Below are positions 24,412-36,470 of a DNA stretch of 64,000 nucleotides, in pieces (within the stretch, counting starts at the first letter, position 1; every line of letters starts with the position of its first letter). This DNA comes from Strigops habroptila. Taxonomy: Eukaryota; Chordata; Aves; Psittaciformes; Psittacidae. The DNA is taken from assembly GCF_004027225.2 (NCBI RefSeq), contig NC_044297.2:3182047-3246046 (forward strand), given 5' to 3'. The notes beneath the pieces were generated by a model. It did no database searches. It worked only from the letters and a program-made list of their open reading frames with translations, and was not told the DNA's origin. Made by a program: the position numbers and the translations under genes.

Positions 24412-26437
24412 TCAGAGCACACCATCAGCAGTCCCACAGCTCTTGGCAGGGATGATCTTCCTCTTGCAGGTGAACATCTTCCGGAGCTCCCCACAGAAGC
24501 GGTCGTGGAGCCAAGCATAGAGGAAGGGGTTGCAGCAGGAGGAGCTCATGGCAAACCAGTGGCAGAGCAGCTGGATGAGGAGGAAGTAGTGCTTGTTGAT
24601 GAGGTTGATGTCGATGTCGCGGATGATGTTGAAGACGTGGATGGGGAGCCAGCAGAGCCCAAAAGCCACCACCACCAGCACGATGAGGCGGAAGATCTTC
24701 CTCTTCCTCAGGCGGTCGAACTGGGCCTGGCTCTGCGTGGGGTGGCCGGGTACCACCCGGTTCCTCAGCTTCACCGAGATGCAGATGTAGGAGAGGGACA
24801 CGGCGGAGAGGGGCAGGATGTAGGTGACGATGAGGGTGCCGTAGGCATAGGCCAGGCGCTGCGTCTCCTCCTCCATCCAGAACTCCTCGCAGATGACAAA
24901 GCCCTCCTGCCGGAACTCCACGTGGTACGTGTGGGCAATGGCGGGGGCCACCAGCCCGCAGGACAGCAGCCAGATGCCCCCCACCACTGAGATGCAGCCG
25001 GTGACCGAGATGCGCTTCTTCAGGGGGTGCACGGTAGCATAGTACCTATGGGGAGAGAAATGGGGAGCCTGAGCCCTACAGCATCCCGGGAGCAGATGGG
25101 GACAGCAGCATCCCATTGCCACCAGGGCACTTCTGCTGGTTTGGGAAGCGGGGCCGGGCATGGAGCATCCCTCCCGCAGGCTGGAGACCAGCAGAGCCCC
25201 GGTGCAGCCACATCAGAGCTGGAGGATTTGGACTAAGATGATCCATTTGCAATAAGCCCCAATGATGCTTTATGGTGTGACTCGGGGGCTGCCTCTTTGG
25301 CAGGAGAACTGAGCAAATTGCTTTCACCTCCCCAAAAAAAGAGCTTTGTTGAGGAGCAAAAGCAGCACGCCACCACACTGGGGGACATTCCAAGCCCCCG
25401 GTGAGGGCTGCATGGCTCCAGCACCAATCCAGGCATTCCCAGCTATTCCACTCACATCTCTTTTCTCTTTTGCCCTTCCAATTGTGGTCCTGCCCCACTC
25501 TCCCCCATGCGCAAAGGAAGACGAGAGGCACAAGAAGCCATCTCAGCGCTGCCCAATGCAGGGTTGGAGCATCTCTTCCAAGAGGAGGTCTCTATGGAAA
25601 CGTGGTGTTCTAAATCAGCCGCCGTCAGACCCGCTCAGGGAGGCACAAGTGCTCTCCTCCACCCAGGGGCCAGGACACAGCAGGATTTCAGTGCAGATTT
25701 ACCCAGCGAAGAGTGAAGAACCAGGCACAAACTCCAACAAAACCTTGTGTGAGAGCCGGGAGCACAGACCCAGCTGCGGGCGATGGGATTTTGATAGAGA
25801 AACAGCTTCATGCAGGCATCAAACTGCACATCATTGCCCAGGGCACAGCAGCAACCAGCCAAGCATCCCCACCGTGCTTCCTCCACCCGAGGCCAAGTCC
25901 AGATGCTAAAGAAAAGGCTGCAGAGACACTGCAAAGATCCCCTGGGTTGTTTTCTTCTCCCTTTTGGCACTTTAAACCCCAACCTGAGCGAGCAGCAGGT
26001 TCCTGGACCCCCAAAACCAACCCCACCAACACTTACCTATCCACCGCGATGGCTGTGAGCGTAAAGACAGAGACATAGACAGTCATGGGCTGCATCAGGA
26101 AGACGAAGTAGCACAGGAACCTCCCAAAAACCCATCCCTGGGGGTTGAAGGCATAGGCCAGGGTGAAGGGCACACACGTGGCGCACATCAGCATGTCGGA
26201 GAACGCCAGGTTCCCAATGAAGAAGTTGGTGATGTTGTGCATCTTCTTGGTCCTGCAGATGACGTAGAGCAGCAGGTAGTTCCCGAAGATGCCGATGAGG
26301 ACGACCAGGGCATAGCAAGGGATGATGAGGGGCTTGAAGGCCTGGATGAGCTGCACCCCGGTGAACTGGGCACTGGTGTTGGAGCAGTTCTGCAGGGCGA
26401 GCTCATAGATGGTGGTGTTGGCCCCGTCCCCCTCCAT
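24412..26437 (-). CDS. PRLHR2: Prolactin-releasing-peptide receptor-like GPCR (PRLHR2-type)
   Basis: Two coding exons on the minus strand, 26037-26437 and 24412-25045, give a 344-residue rhodopsin-class receptor. It follows PRLHR closely: [20 protein letters not shown] in helix 2, [20 protein letters not shown] ending in the helix-3 DRY motif, [19 protein letters not shown] in loop 2, [10 protein letters not shown] in loop 3, [15 protein letters not shown] in helix 6, and [18 protein letters not shown] in helix 7. Helix 7 has NPFLY in place of NPxxY, as in PRLHR itself. The single coding intron splits the DRY arginine codon. Known receptors of this group bind RF-amide peptides (PrRP/C-RFa) and couple to G proteins. 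Assignment to the second, non-mammalian paralogue is inferred from the location and the moderate divergence from mammalian PRLHR. The ATG lies two bases after a splice acceptor, so a noncoding first exon exists upstream. Confidence 0.9.
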
Positions 26438-26774
26438 GGCTGTGGATGTGCAGGCAAGTGAGAAAACCCCGTCTCGACCAGCCTCAGCACCCCAAAATAC
26501 ACCAGTGAGGGGTTTCAGGTATCCATGGGGCACATCTTGCTCCTCATCGTGGCTTTGTAGGGCTGCCCCCCGCTTCCCCACACCCGGAAAGGCTCCTTGG
26601 GATGACGGCTTTGTCCTGCAGGCTCCTATGGAGGGGAAAGAAAATCAGGCTCAGGAAAGGGGTGATGCTGATGGGGAGGGAGGGATAGACCGTGGCTCAA
26701 CAGCAGCTATGGCTTAGCAGGGAGGAAGAAGAGAAGGAGAAAAGCATCAGGGCTGACCATGGGATGGCACTTAC

Positions 26775-26900
26775 CGAGATGTGGTCTCATCAACAGCTCT
26801 TTCAAGGAAGCGCTTGCAGCTCTGCCCAACGCAGCCAGTGCGAGAAGCAGCTCCGGCAGCAGGGAAAGGGAAGCGGCAGCTGAGCAGGAAAATAGCTCCT
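26775..26900 (-). other. PRLHR2: Predicted noncoding first exon of the PRLHR-type gene
   Basis: A strong minus-strand donor (TCG followed by GTAAGT) ends an exon at 26775. It can splice to the acceptor CCACAG just before the receptor ATG. The upstream limit is a guess. No ATG-initiated product is expected from it. Confidence 0.4.
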
Positions 26901-27983
26901 GATGCTTCTGGAAATGCAAAAGGACATTCACGGATGAGGAAATGAAGAGGCTCGGCCACATCTGCACCGCCCCAAAGCGCCCGCATCCCGCTCATCCATC
27001 CCCATAACCACGTTATCCAGGCTCTCCTCAAGCAGCAGCCCAGGGGCTCAGCGAGGCGCTGTCACAGACCCCAGCACCGTCCTGCCAAATGCAACACCAG
27101 GTATGCACATAATCAGCTGTGAAGGGAAGGGGATGGGGGGTAAGGAGGAAACTTGGGGGCAAAACTTAGATCATTCCTGGAAGGCAGGTCCCTGTTTTCC
27201 CAGGATGCTTCTCAGGAGTGCAGGCAGCACCATTCCCATCCCTATACACAGCGCTCACTCCGGATCCCATCCCTGCTCCCGCATCCCTCCTGCCACTGAA
27301 TCCTCATCACCCACCCCAGACCAGCTTTCATTTCCTGGGCTATTTCCATGTGTTATCTCCTGCTTTTTCCCGGCACAGGGCTTGCTGCCCTGTTTATTTA
27401 TCTCTGTGCCAGATGCTATTTCACCCTTAAACCCTCACGTACCTCATCTAGTGAGACCAAAACCCACTGGGGAGCTGCACCCAGTCTGTAATGTGTCTCA
27501 GCAGCCCCCAAAAAGCTCCACAGCCCACATTGGCATTAACTGAGGTCCTAGATGAATTCCCATGCACCCTGCCTGCCTCACCCCATGCGTTTACAAGGCT
27601 CCCAAGGGTGAGATGTCTTAATGAATTTGGCAGCTTTCCACTTAACAGCGTGTTGCATTAGGAGTAATGAATTCATCAGCCTTTATCCCTGCTCTCCCAT
27701 TACCAGGATCTGCAGAACACCCCTGGGCTGGATGCTCCAGCCCCCCCAAGACACATTCAACACAAGCAGCAGGGTGCAAGGGAGAGCCCTCACCCCCTGG
27801 GCTGTCACAGTGATGGGGTCTGAGCAATGACAGGTCCCAGAGGTGATGCTGGTGGGGAAAATAAGCAGGAATCACTTGTTCCAGAGAAATAGGTGATGGT
27901 TTTGGCTCTGATCCTCCCTCTACAAGGAGCACACTCAGTCTTGAGTGCTGGGAGTGAGGCGAGGGCAGGGAAAAGCTGCTCAA

Positions 27984-28222
27984 TACAGAATCATCAAATG
28001 GTTTGGGTTGAAGGAACCTTAAAGCTCATCCAGCTCCAACCCCCTGCCACGGGCAGGGACACCTTCCACTAGAGCAGGTTGCTCCAAGCCCCTGTGTCCA
28101 ACCTGGCCTTGAACACTGCCAGGGATGGGGCAGCCACAGCTTCTCTGGGCACCCTGTGCCAGGGAAGAGCTTCTGCCTAAGAGCTCATCTCAACCTCCCC
28201 TCTGGCAGCTTTAAGCCATTGC
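27984..28222 (-). repeat. CR1 non-LTR element, 3' fragment
   Basis: Antisense copy of the same CR1 3' end as near 5.7 kb. On the plus strand it starts AGAATCATCAAATGGTTTGG and continues through GGACACCTTCCACTAGAGCA, TCCAACCTGGCCTTGAACAC and GCAGCCACAGCTTCTCTGGG. It is better preserved than the 5.7-kb copy. It lies between the PRLHR-type gene and NPM2. Confidence 0.92.
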
Positions 28223-29375
28223 TTTGCTCTCCCATATAGTTTCCCTCCCCTCCCTCTCCCATTCTAGAGCTCAGCGCTGTGCACAGCAGCCGCTTCCCAC
28301 TCCCTATCCCAGGGCACATCCCAAACCCGCACACAGGGAAAGGGGCTCAGGGCACACACTTGCCTTGCAGGAGGCGAAGCCTGTATCCGATGGCTCTATG
28401 ATCCTGCCCCCTTGTGTGCCCAGGCACAGCGGCTGATGTGCTGCAGCCCATGCGTGCTGGAGCTGGTGTCACCCAGGCCCATCTCCAGCCTCTCCCAAGC
28501 CATTACATGACGAGAGCATCCTTCCCCCCGCAGCACTCAGCTCAGCCCCGCAGCTTTCTCTGGTATAAGTGGGGAGAATAAAGACAGCCCCGTGTGCTCC
28601 CTCTTCCCAGCCCACCGATGTGAAGTCAATCTCCTTACAAGCCAACCCCGCTGCCAGCTAACAGCGGAATTATAATGGATTGGGGCAATTTTCTCCATTA
28701 GGAGTTTTAATCACATTACTGCAGTGGCTGCTCATCAGGGGCAGCTATTGCCTGCGTTTCCCTGGATGCCACCAAAGCAGCAACACAACTTTGCCCTGTT
28801 GATCCCAACAGGCGATGGCCAGATGGGAACAAAAGGACCATTAGATGGGAACTCGCAGGATAATTGGTGCCGGGGCTGTGCAGAGCATCGTGTCCTCCCC
28901 CTGAGGAGGTGGCGGGGAAACAAACCTCATCTATATACATTGGGGATGGGAGACCCTCTGAACCCCCTTGTGCTGGCATCAGGCATCAGCTGCAGCTCCC
29001 CACTGGGACCTCTGGCCCCCCAGACCCATGGGTCAGCAGCATGACCCACAGCACTGCAGGGATTGCATATATGGAATAGGTTTTCCCAAGAGGATGCAGA
29101 GAGGGACAGAGCTGGGGCAGGAATTCAGACCAACCCCAAGGTGCTTGCGCTTTCCAATTGTTAGTGCAATAAAAGCGGGTAAAAAAGAGCATTTCTGGGA
29201 ATATGGTGGGAATGGAGGGGGCAAGGAGAGGAGACAAGAGGTGACACTCAAAGTTCAGGCAGGTTGTGACCCTCTGCAAGGATCTGTCCCATTCGGAATG
29301 AGGCACTTGCAGCTCCTGGCACAGGGTGTCCCCACAGTCCCACCATCCACTCCCGGCCTTCTCCAAGATGCAGCT
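28223..29375. other. NPM2: Region downstream of NPM2, no clear gene
   Basis: It should hold the end of NPM2, but I could not find a basic, Lys-rich tail like that of mammalian NPM2. The frame of the acidic exon stays open to 28986 without obvious family similarity. Nothing else is recognisable. Confidence 0.3.
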
Positions 29376-30668
29376 CTTCTGTGATGCTCCATCATCATCC
29401 TCATTGCCTGCGTCTTCCTCATGGGCTTCGGAGCCAGCATCATCTTCCATTGGGGAGAGGAGATAGAGCAGGAGCAGAGGTGAAACCTCCTGGGCTCAAA
29501 CACAGCCAGCAATCCTACCCCACACCATAGGGAAGGGCAAGTTCCCCATAGGAACCCCAAATAGCCCATAGAAATCACCTAGTGTCCCATGAAGACCCCA
29601 GATTGACCTATAGGGACCCCAAATCACCCATACAAACACCCAAGTGGCCCACAAGAGCCCCCAAGTGCCCATAAGGGGCCCCTGAATGTCCCATAGGGAC
29701 CTGAAATCAGCCATAAAGACACGTGAGTGCCCCATAGAGATGTCCAACTGTCCCATAGGGACCCACAAGTGCCCCATGGAGACCTGAAACAACCCATAGA
29801 GACCCCACAGCTGCAGAGATGGAGCAGGGAGCCAGCACAGACCACTGTGTTGAGGCAATGAACACAAACAAGCCCTTAACCCACCCCACAGACCAGCAAT
29901 CCCTCCATCCCAGGGCAAAGCAGCCCTTTTGAGGGTAGGAGCTGCCACTGAAGCCATCATGGTACCCAGGAGCATCCCCACTGCAGCCCCACAGCACTCA
30001 CGGGTGATGCGCTCCCCGCAGAGATAAACAGGCCCAGATCCATGCTGGAGCATGAAGATGATGGGAGGGACCAGCTCCAGGCCTTGGAGGTTGATCTGCA
30101 AAGAGCCAGAGCTCAGAGACCCCCCAACCCCAGCGCAATTATGGGGCAGGGGCTGCCCTTACCATGGGGAGCACCGAGGGCTGCAGCGCCGCTATAGGCA
30201 CCGGCATCAGGTCTCTATAGGTGTTTTCAGACTCAGCGGCCACCATGTGCATCTTATCCTTGGCATCAGCCTCCAGGCAGATCTGCAGAGCCAAGTAGAG
30301 ACCCAGCCATCAGCCAGCCCCATCGTGGGCCATGGGCTCCTTGGCAAGCCTCAGATCTCACCATTCACAGTAGGATCAAGTGCTCCAAGAAGTCATCGTC
30401 CTCCAACACGCAGGTCTTGATGTCCGGGCCCCGATGGCAGCCTGCAGGGACACAGCATCATTTATGTGCAAGCTTCCAGAGAGGCTTTCCCAGGTTCACA
30501 CTCAATGGGAAAGAGGGAATCCCACTGTGCACACCCAGCCCTGCTGCCTGAAGAGCACAGACACCATCCCCGTGGTCACTCCTGCCTCCAGGTCCCATCA
30601 AAGCAGCCTGGAACATGCGGCTCCGTACCCCACAAGGCAACAACTTGTCTGTCGTCTGACAGCGACAT
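29376..30668 (-). CDS. NPM2: NPM2 (nucleoplasmin) with an in-frame TGA in exon 2
   Basis: Histone chaperone of eggs that stores H2A-H2B and decondenses sperm chromatin. Minus-strand exons: 30629-30668 (MSLSDDRQVVALW), 30362-30441, 30163-30282, 30002-30095, and 29443 downward with the acidic tract SEAHEEDAGNEDDD. All borders are GT-AG and in phase. Exon 3 gives ICLEADAKDKMH and ALQPSVLPM. Exon 4 gives VPPIIFMLQHGSGPVYL, the pentamer-core signature. The match is closer to NPM2 (human LWG start, ICLGEKAKEEMH, ASVLPM) than to NPM1 or NPM3. Exon 2 has exactly the NPM1 length: 27 codons from GC to the arginine-threonine pair. The arginine position reads TGA (30365-30367), followed by ATG where threonine is expected. 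Either the gene is disabled in this bird, or this is an allele or sequencing error. The C-terminus beyond the acidic tract is unresolved. Confidence 0.75.
29525..29812. repeat. Degenerate ~33-bp tandem repeat in NPM2 intron 4
   Basis: Diverged units of the form CCCATAGGGACCCCAAAT or CCCATAGAGACC repeat about every 33 bases. It fills most of the intron between NPM2 exons 4 and 5. Confidence 0.7.
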
Positions 30669-33600
30669 GGATAAGTAAGAAGATTTGCCCATCTTCCACA
30701 GTGGATCCAGCACCAGGATCAGCAGGAACCAGCTCCAGAGGAACAAACAGCAGAGGAAACGGTGCTGGGCTGCTCTGGAGCAGAAACACAAGGAAGAAAC
30801 ATGACTTTGGAGCACTCTGCAGCACTCCCAAAAGCCCGGAGCCAGGGCAGCAGCACGCAGGCAGGATAACATTGCTAAGTGAAGAATAAAACCTCCCAGC
30901 CACTAATGCATCCCCTGGGGAAAAGAAAAGCCAGGTAAATGCATTTACACACAGAATGAGCTCTAAGAGGATGAGCAGCCTCCCTGCAGCAGCGGAGCAC
31001 CATAAGCAGAGGTAGCTCAGGACGCTCCATGCACCCTCCCAGCACTAAACAGAGCAGCTAAAGCCTCAGGGAAGCATTTAGCATTGAGAGAGCTCTTGAA
31101 AGGCCCTAAATGCCACATAAGCATCAAGCCTGCATGGGTGGTTCATCCAGCAGCACAACCCAGCACAGGGATGGGGTGCTGGAGGGAGCCCCATATAGAC
31201 CACAGCGCCCATCCTTGCACATACCTAGCCAAAAAGAGCAGCACCAAGTACCTGAACCCAGTTCCTGCTGCTAATATAGATCTGGGGGGGTGCCAATGGA
31301 GGTGTGGTTTGGGAATGCAGCTCAGGTGCTTTTGGGGACCAATGGACTCACCTCCCCATCACTGCACCCAGAAGCACCTGCAGCAAACAAGTAAACCCAC
31401 CTGAGCAATCTGGGCTTGATGGAGAGGACATGAGCCCTGCCAGGACATGCAGAGAGACCTGGGGACCTCCATTCCTTGGGATAACCCCCCCTTCACCCCC
31501 TGCCCTGGGTATTGCCTGTGGTTTGGGGGGTTTCTCATTAACACAGTGGCTAATGAGCAGGTCCTGGGTTGGTGTTGGGCTGTGTCCCCTCAGCAGGTCA
31601 CTGAGAGGACCTCAGGGAGGATGGGGACACACAGGACCTACTTGTGCTCAAGGATAAGGGACCAGCCCACAAGAACCATCAGAGCCACCAAACTGGTGGC
31701 TCTGAAATGGAAACAGTCACCAAAAGCTTCGTTTTTCTCTTTATTTGGTGATTTCATCCTTGCTGGGTATGAAAAGCAAAACATGCCAAGGGGGGATCCC
31801 AGCGGGGACACACTGTAGTCCTTGGGGATGCAGCTGGATCCCACAGGCTCCATGTGGGAGCTGGGGCTTCCCTGGTGCCGGGTGATGGCACAGGGCACAT
31901 AGCTCAGGGTGCTGCGGGTGCATGGGGTGTCCCATTGCTCCAGGCATCACCAGCACGGGGCTCTCTGCCTCTCCCAGTCAAGAGGACAAAACCCTCTGGA
32001 ATCATGGTGGGATGCTGGTGCCGATGTCCTGGTGCATTCCCAGGCTGGCAGGTGCTGTGCATGTCCTATTGGGGTGCAGGGAGATGTGGCAGAGCTGGGG
32101 CATGGCTGGAGCATGGCTTTTCCCTGCTACAGCCCCGGGATGCACCCCAGAACCTTGGGAACGGCATATGGCAAAAAGCATCCCTGTGCTTGGCATGGAT
32201 CCGAAGGCATCGCAGAATTCCAAAGGTTTATTTCACACAGAGGGTGGGGGGAGACAAAACAGGAGGGAAACTTGACAGTCACTGTGACATATTTACAATG
32301 AACATTATCCCCAAAGCCACCGGTGTGGGCACAGCCCGTCTGTGCATGGACCTGAGCTCTGCTCCCACCGCAGCATCCCAGGGATGCGCTGGCCCTGCTG
32401 TGGTCCCCCATTGCCCTGGCAGCACAAGGAGGTTTGAAGCTCAACCTCCGTGTAAAAGCCCTTGTCCTGCTGCCCCTTGTACCCAGATCCAGGCTTTGGG
32501 AAGGAAACCATCCTCCTCCAACGCTGCTCCTCCAGCTTCATCCACCCATCCCTGAACAGCACAAAACCAGGGATATCTGCCCCCAACAGAGAGGTGGAAA
32601 CAGGAGGAGATGTGACAGGAGCATAACCACAGGTTTTGCCCAGTTCCCCATGCTCGGAGCTCCCCTTGCTCTCCGGTGCTTCTCCTTTGCTAAAGGCACC
32701 CAGCCCTGGGAATGCAGCGATGGAGACCCTGGAATGGGCTTGTGCCTGCAAGAGGCTCTTCTCCTCTTCCTGATGGGCTTCCTGAGCCTGGGATGATCGG
32801 GGTTCTTTGTCCTTCCAGAGAGCAGATCCACCACGTCCTGCTTCCAGCCTGGAAACACCTCAGATGGGAGCCAGTCCCTGTCCTCACAGCGAGCACAGGC
32901 ACGTCCCCAAGGCTGCGCTGCCCCTTGGAGAGCAGCTCAGGAGCCTTTTCCCAACTGGCTCCAGCTCTCCAGCACCAACAGCACAGAGGAGCCAGCTCCC
33001 TGGTCGCTGCTGTGACCGCGAGCGCTCCCGGGGGAGAATCCCTCTGCTCCCCATGCACCGGAGGATCCTTCCAGCGCCGTCACCCCCAGCGCTGCTCCTC
33101 CATCCCCTCCGCAACGCCCGGCCCTGCAGGAAGAGGGTGGGAGGTGATGGAGCATCACCCATGGGGCTCAATGAGGCTGCATCACCCTGCGGACAGCGAC
33201 ACAAAGCCCCGGGAGGAAGGGGAGCAGCGGGTATGGATGGGGATGTACACAAGCCAAGGAAGCTGAGGAGGGTTAAAGCACCCGGGGTTAAAGCAGGAGG
33301 TGTCAGCAATGCTGACGCCAGGCTCATGTGCCCAGGGCAGGCAGCGGCCTGAGGCTGGCCAAGGGCTGCTCCCCAGGGAGGGCAGCAGCCAAAGCGGGCA
33401 GAGGAGATGCTGCGAGGGACGATGGCGTGAGCTGAACACAGCAACAGGGATGGAGAAGTGCTCCCTGCATCCCTCTGGAAGCACACATGCACTGGGAGCA
33501 CACACTGCACTGGGAGCACACACTGCACTCACGCTCTTCCTGGCTTTCGGCTGCTCCCAGTCAGATGGAAGGACCCTCTGGTGTCTCTCTGCCAGCAAAC

Positions 33601-34454
33601 CTTGAACAGGAGAGCATAGTGTGTGAGGAGCCCAGCCCCTTCCCATGATTGAGCACCCCATGTTCCCAGTGCGGGCGAATCCTTCCTTGGAATACCTGCA
33701 CTTCTCTGCCAGCAGCAGCTCTGCCCGTGCGTGCTGGCAGGAACCTCTCCTGCCCTCGGGCATCAGGAAGGGCTTTAGACCAGAGAAAGCTGCTTTAAAC
33801 CCACAGGAATCAGAACAATTCAAAACCCAGAGGAGGGGGAAACCCTCCCTGTAGTTTGCAGAGGGTGTGGAAGTCCATGTGAGGGTGCAGAGCCACAGCA
33901 CAGGCGCATCCCTGCCTGCTCTGCCCTGACTGCGGCTATGGGAAGCCCATCTCCCACCCGCGGGGCCGACAGAGAGTGATAAAATAGATTCCCTTCCCAG
34001 ATTTTCACTCTGTCAGAGGGCAAAGCAACCCATGACAACAGGAATAGCAGCCCCAGCTGCGTCACTGCAAAGGGATTTCCCATGTTTTCCTTCTTTAACA
34101 GCAAAAAGAGGGAGAAGGGAGGGGAGGAATGTCAAGCTTTGGGACTCATTCAGCTGGTTTGCTTCCCTATTCACCACCAGCGTGTTTTCTTTACCCTGGA
34201 TCAGCAGACCCCATCCTGGCAGCCTTGGGAAGAGACAAGGCAGGAGCAGAACCCCAGTTTTGCAGCCCAGAGAAAGGACTGGGGCTTTGGGGCAACCTAA
34301 AGGCAGAGGGCAACGATTCCCATGCACCCCACGGTCTGCCTGCCCTCCAGCTCCTCATTGCACCATCAGACCGTGCCCCTGCCATCAACAGCCCTTCTGT
34401 TGCACCCCAAAAGGCTGCTCCCCTGAAGCCTCCCAGTCGAGTACCCACCGGTAC
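30669..34454. other. Intergenic, NPM2 to ADRB3
   Basis: About 3.8 kb holding the upstream region of NPM2 and the downstream region of ADRB3. I see no coding exon I can support, no known repeat and no RNA gene. A minus-strand AATAAA (plus TTTATT near 31740) could end an extended ADRB3 transcript, but this is speculative. Confidence 0.4.
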
Positions 34455-35684
34455 CTACTCATCAAGCTGTGAGCACAGCGTGGTCTGGGCGCCCTGCAGC
34501 CGATGGCCACTGCCCTGGGACAGGCTGGTCTCCTCCGTCCCGCTGCCATCCTCCCCGGGGGCTGCCGCTTTGCTGACCCCCAAAGGGCCCCCCCGGGGGC
34601 TGAAGGCACAGGGGCAGCGCTGCAGGTCCTGGGACACGGCGTGGAGCCGGCGGTCGGCGCGGCGCGGGCAGCACAGCAGCTTGCGGAAGGCGCTCCTGAA
34701 GTCAGGGCTGCGGCAGTAGATGATGGGGTTGAAGCCCGAGTTGATGTAGCCCAGCCAGTTGAGGAAGAGGAAGAGCTGATCGGGCACCATTGGCCGGCAG
34801 AACACCTTGATGATGTTGGCCACGAAGAAGGGCAGCCAGCACAGCGTGAAGGTGCCCATGATGATGCCCAGGGTCTTGAGCGCCTTGTGCTCCTTGATGG
34901 CCAGCAGACGGGAGGGACGCCTGCGCCGGCTGCTCCTGGATTTGGGGTTGGGGGGCTCCTGCAGGAACCTCACCTTGTCCTTGCCAATGAGCTGGATGTG
35001 GCGCGTAGCCACGGCGAAGACGCGGACATAGACAAAGATCATGACGAGCAGGGGCACGTAGAAGGAGATGGTGGAGGAGATGATGGCGTAGGTCATGTTG
35101 GTGACAAAGTCACAGCAGCGCGGGTCATCGTAGCAGCGCATCGCCTGCTCGTCCGCCCCGTCCCGCCACCAGTGGTTCATGATGGGCAGGAAGGAGATGA
35201 AGGCAGAGATGGCCCACACCAGGCACACCACAGCCCATGCCCTGCCTTTGGTCACCAGCGCCTCGTACTGCAGCGGGGACATGATGGCGAGGTAGCGATC
35301 CACGGCGATGGCGCACAGCGTCTCGATGCTGGCCGTGACACACAGCACGTCCAGCGAGGTCCACAGCTCACACACCACCGTGCCGTAGGGCCAGTGCCCG
35401 CTCAGCAGGATGGTGGCCCCCGGTGGCACCACCAGCAAGCCCATGATGAGGTCGGCGCAAGCCAGCGACGTGACGAACACGTTGGTCATGGTCTGCAGCC
35501 GCGGCGTCTTGGCGATGGCCACAATCACCAGCAAGTTACCGGCCACGATGACGAGCACGGTGAGGCTCAGGGCAGCCCCCAGCACCCACTGCCGGCTCAG
35601 GCTGGCGGCCCCGCTGCAGTTGCCGCCGCTGCCCAGCGCCGCCGTCCCCCAGGCGCTGCCGTTGCCCGCGGGCAGGGGGCTCAT
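34455..35684 (-). CDS. ADRB3: ADRB3, beta-3 (avian beta-4C type) adrenergic receptor
   Basis: An open frame of 409 residues in one exon. It encodes a Gs-coupled catecholamine receptor of the plasma membrane and resembles the turkey beta-4C receptor, the avian counterpart of ADRB3. Landmarks are [20 protein letters not shown] (helix 1 and loop 1), the ligand Asp in [20 protein letters not shown] followed by DRY (helix 3), [19 protein letters not shown] (helix 5, with its serines), [14 protein letters not shown] (helix 6) and [20 protein letters not shown] (helix 7). A cysteine pair KLLCCP in the tail suits palmitoylation. The start chosen is the ATG of [10 protein letters not shown] at 35684. 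The frame runs 17 codons further upstream but only to a GTG. A possible donor (GTACCGG) directly follows the TAG, so an intron after the stop, or an alternative tail, cannot be excluded. Confidence 0.96.
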   Translation of the reverse strand: MSPLPAGNGSAWGTAALGSGGNCSGAASLSRQWVLGAALSLTVLVIVAGNLLVIVAIAKTPRLQTMTNVFVTSLACADLIMGLLVVPPGATILLSGHWPYGTVVCELWTSLDVLCVTASIETLCAIAVDRYLAIMSPLQYEALVTKGRAWAVVCLVWAISAFISFLPIMNHWWRDGADEQAMRCYDDPRCCDFVTNMTYAIISSTISFYVPLLVMIFVYVRVFAVATRHIQLIGKDKVRFLQEPPNPKSRSSRRRRPSRLLAIKEHKALKTLGIIMGTFTLCWLPFFVANIIKVFCRPMVPDQLFLFLNWLGYINSGFNPIIYCRSPDFRSAFRKLLCCPRRADRRLHAVSQDLQRCPCAFSPRGGPLGVSKAAAPGEDGSGTEETSLSQGSGHRLQGAQTTLCSQLDE

Positions 35685-35967
35685 CTCCGCCGGACCGAGG
35701 CGGGGGGCTCGGCCGCTGCGCCCCGACGTGCGCACCCCGCGGCCGCCGCAGCCCGCAGCAGCCCTCGGGGCGGACCGGCGGGGCCGGGCTCCCCTCCACG
35801 CCGCTCCCCGGGACGCTGCTGGAGGAGGAGCCTTTAAAGGCTCCGGGCGGCCCCGCTCCGGAGATCAATGAAAGAGGAGCGGGCTGCGGCACCGCCTCCC
35901 CCCGCCACTGGCAACCCCCGGCCCGCCCCGCTCCGCTCCGGCAGCCCCGACGTGCGCCCGCCACCGT

Positions 35968-36470
35968 GCGCTCCAGCCCCTCACTGTGTGCTCCAACCCC
36001 TCTCCATGAGCTCCAACCCCTCTCCATGGGCTCCAACCCCTCACCATCAGCTCCAGCCCATCACCATGAGCTCCAGCCCCTCACCATGAGCTCCAGCCCC
36101 TCACCGTGTGCTCCAGCCCCTCACCATGAGCTCCAACCCCTCACTGTGTGCTCCAGACCCTCACCGTGGGCTCCAGCCCATCACCAGGAGCTCCAACCCC
36201 TCACCATGAGCTCCAACCCCTCTCCATGAGCTCCAACCCCTCTCCATGAGGTCCAACCCCCCACTGTGCATTCCAGTCCCTGACCATGAGCTCCAGCCCC
36301 TCACCGTGTGCTCCAGCCCATCACCATGAGCTCCAACCCCTCACCATGAGCTCCAACCCCTCACTGTGCATTCCAGTCCCTCACCATGAGCTCCAACCCT
36401 CACTGTGAGCTGCAGCCCCTCACTGTGTGCTCCAGCCCCTCACCATGAGCTCCAGCCCCTCACTGTGCCC
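35968..36470. repeat. 20-bp minisatellite upstream of ADRB3
   Basis: About 25 head-to-tail copies of a 20-bp unit, CTCCAGCCCCTCACCATGAG and close variants (CTGTGTG or AACCCCTCTCC). It begins roughly 280 bases upstream of the ADRB3 ATG, beside or inside the promoter. Confidence 0.94.

Noticed and set aside
28986-29375. Continuation of the NPM2 acidic exon as a 154-codon coding end
   Set aside because: After the acidic tract the frame shows no basic nucleoplasmin tail and reads like chance sequence. The true exon end is left open.
35685-35735. 17-codon upstream extension of ADRB3
   Set aside because: It begins with GTG. The ATG at 35684 matches the start of the turkey receptor (M-P-L-P-A-G-N-G-S type).
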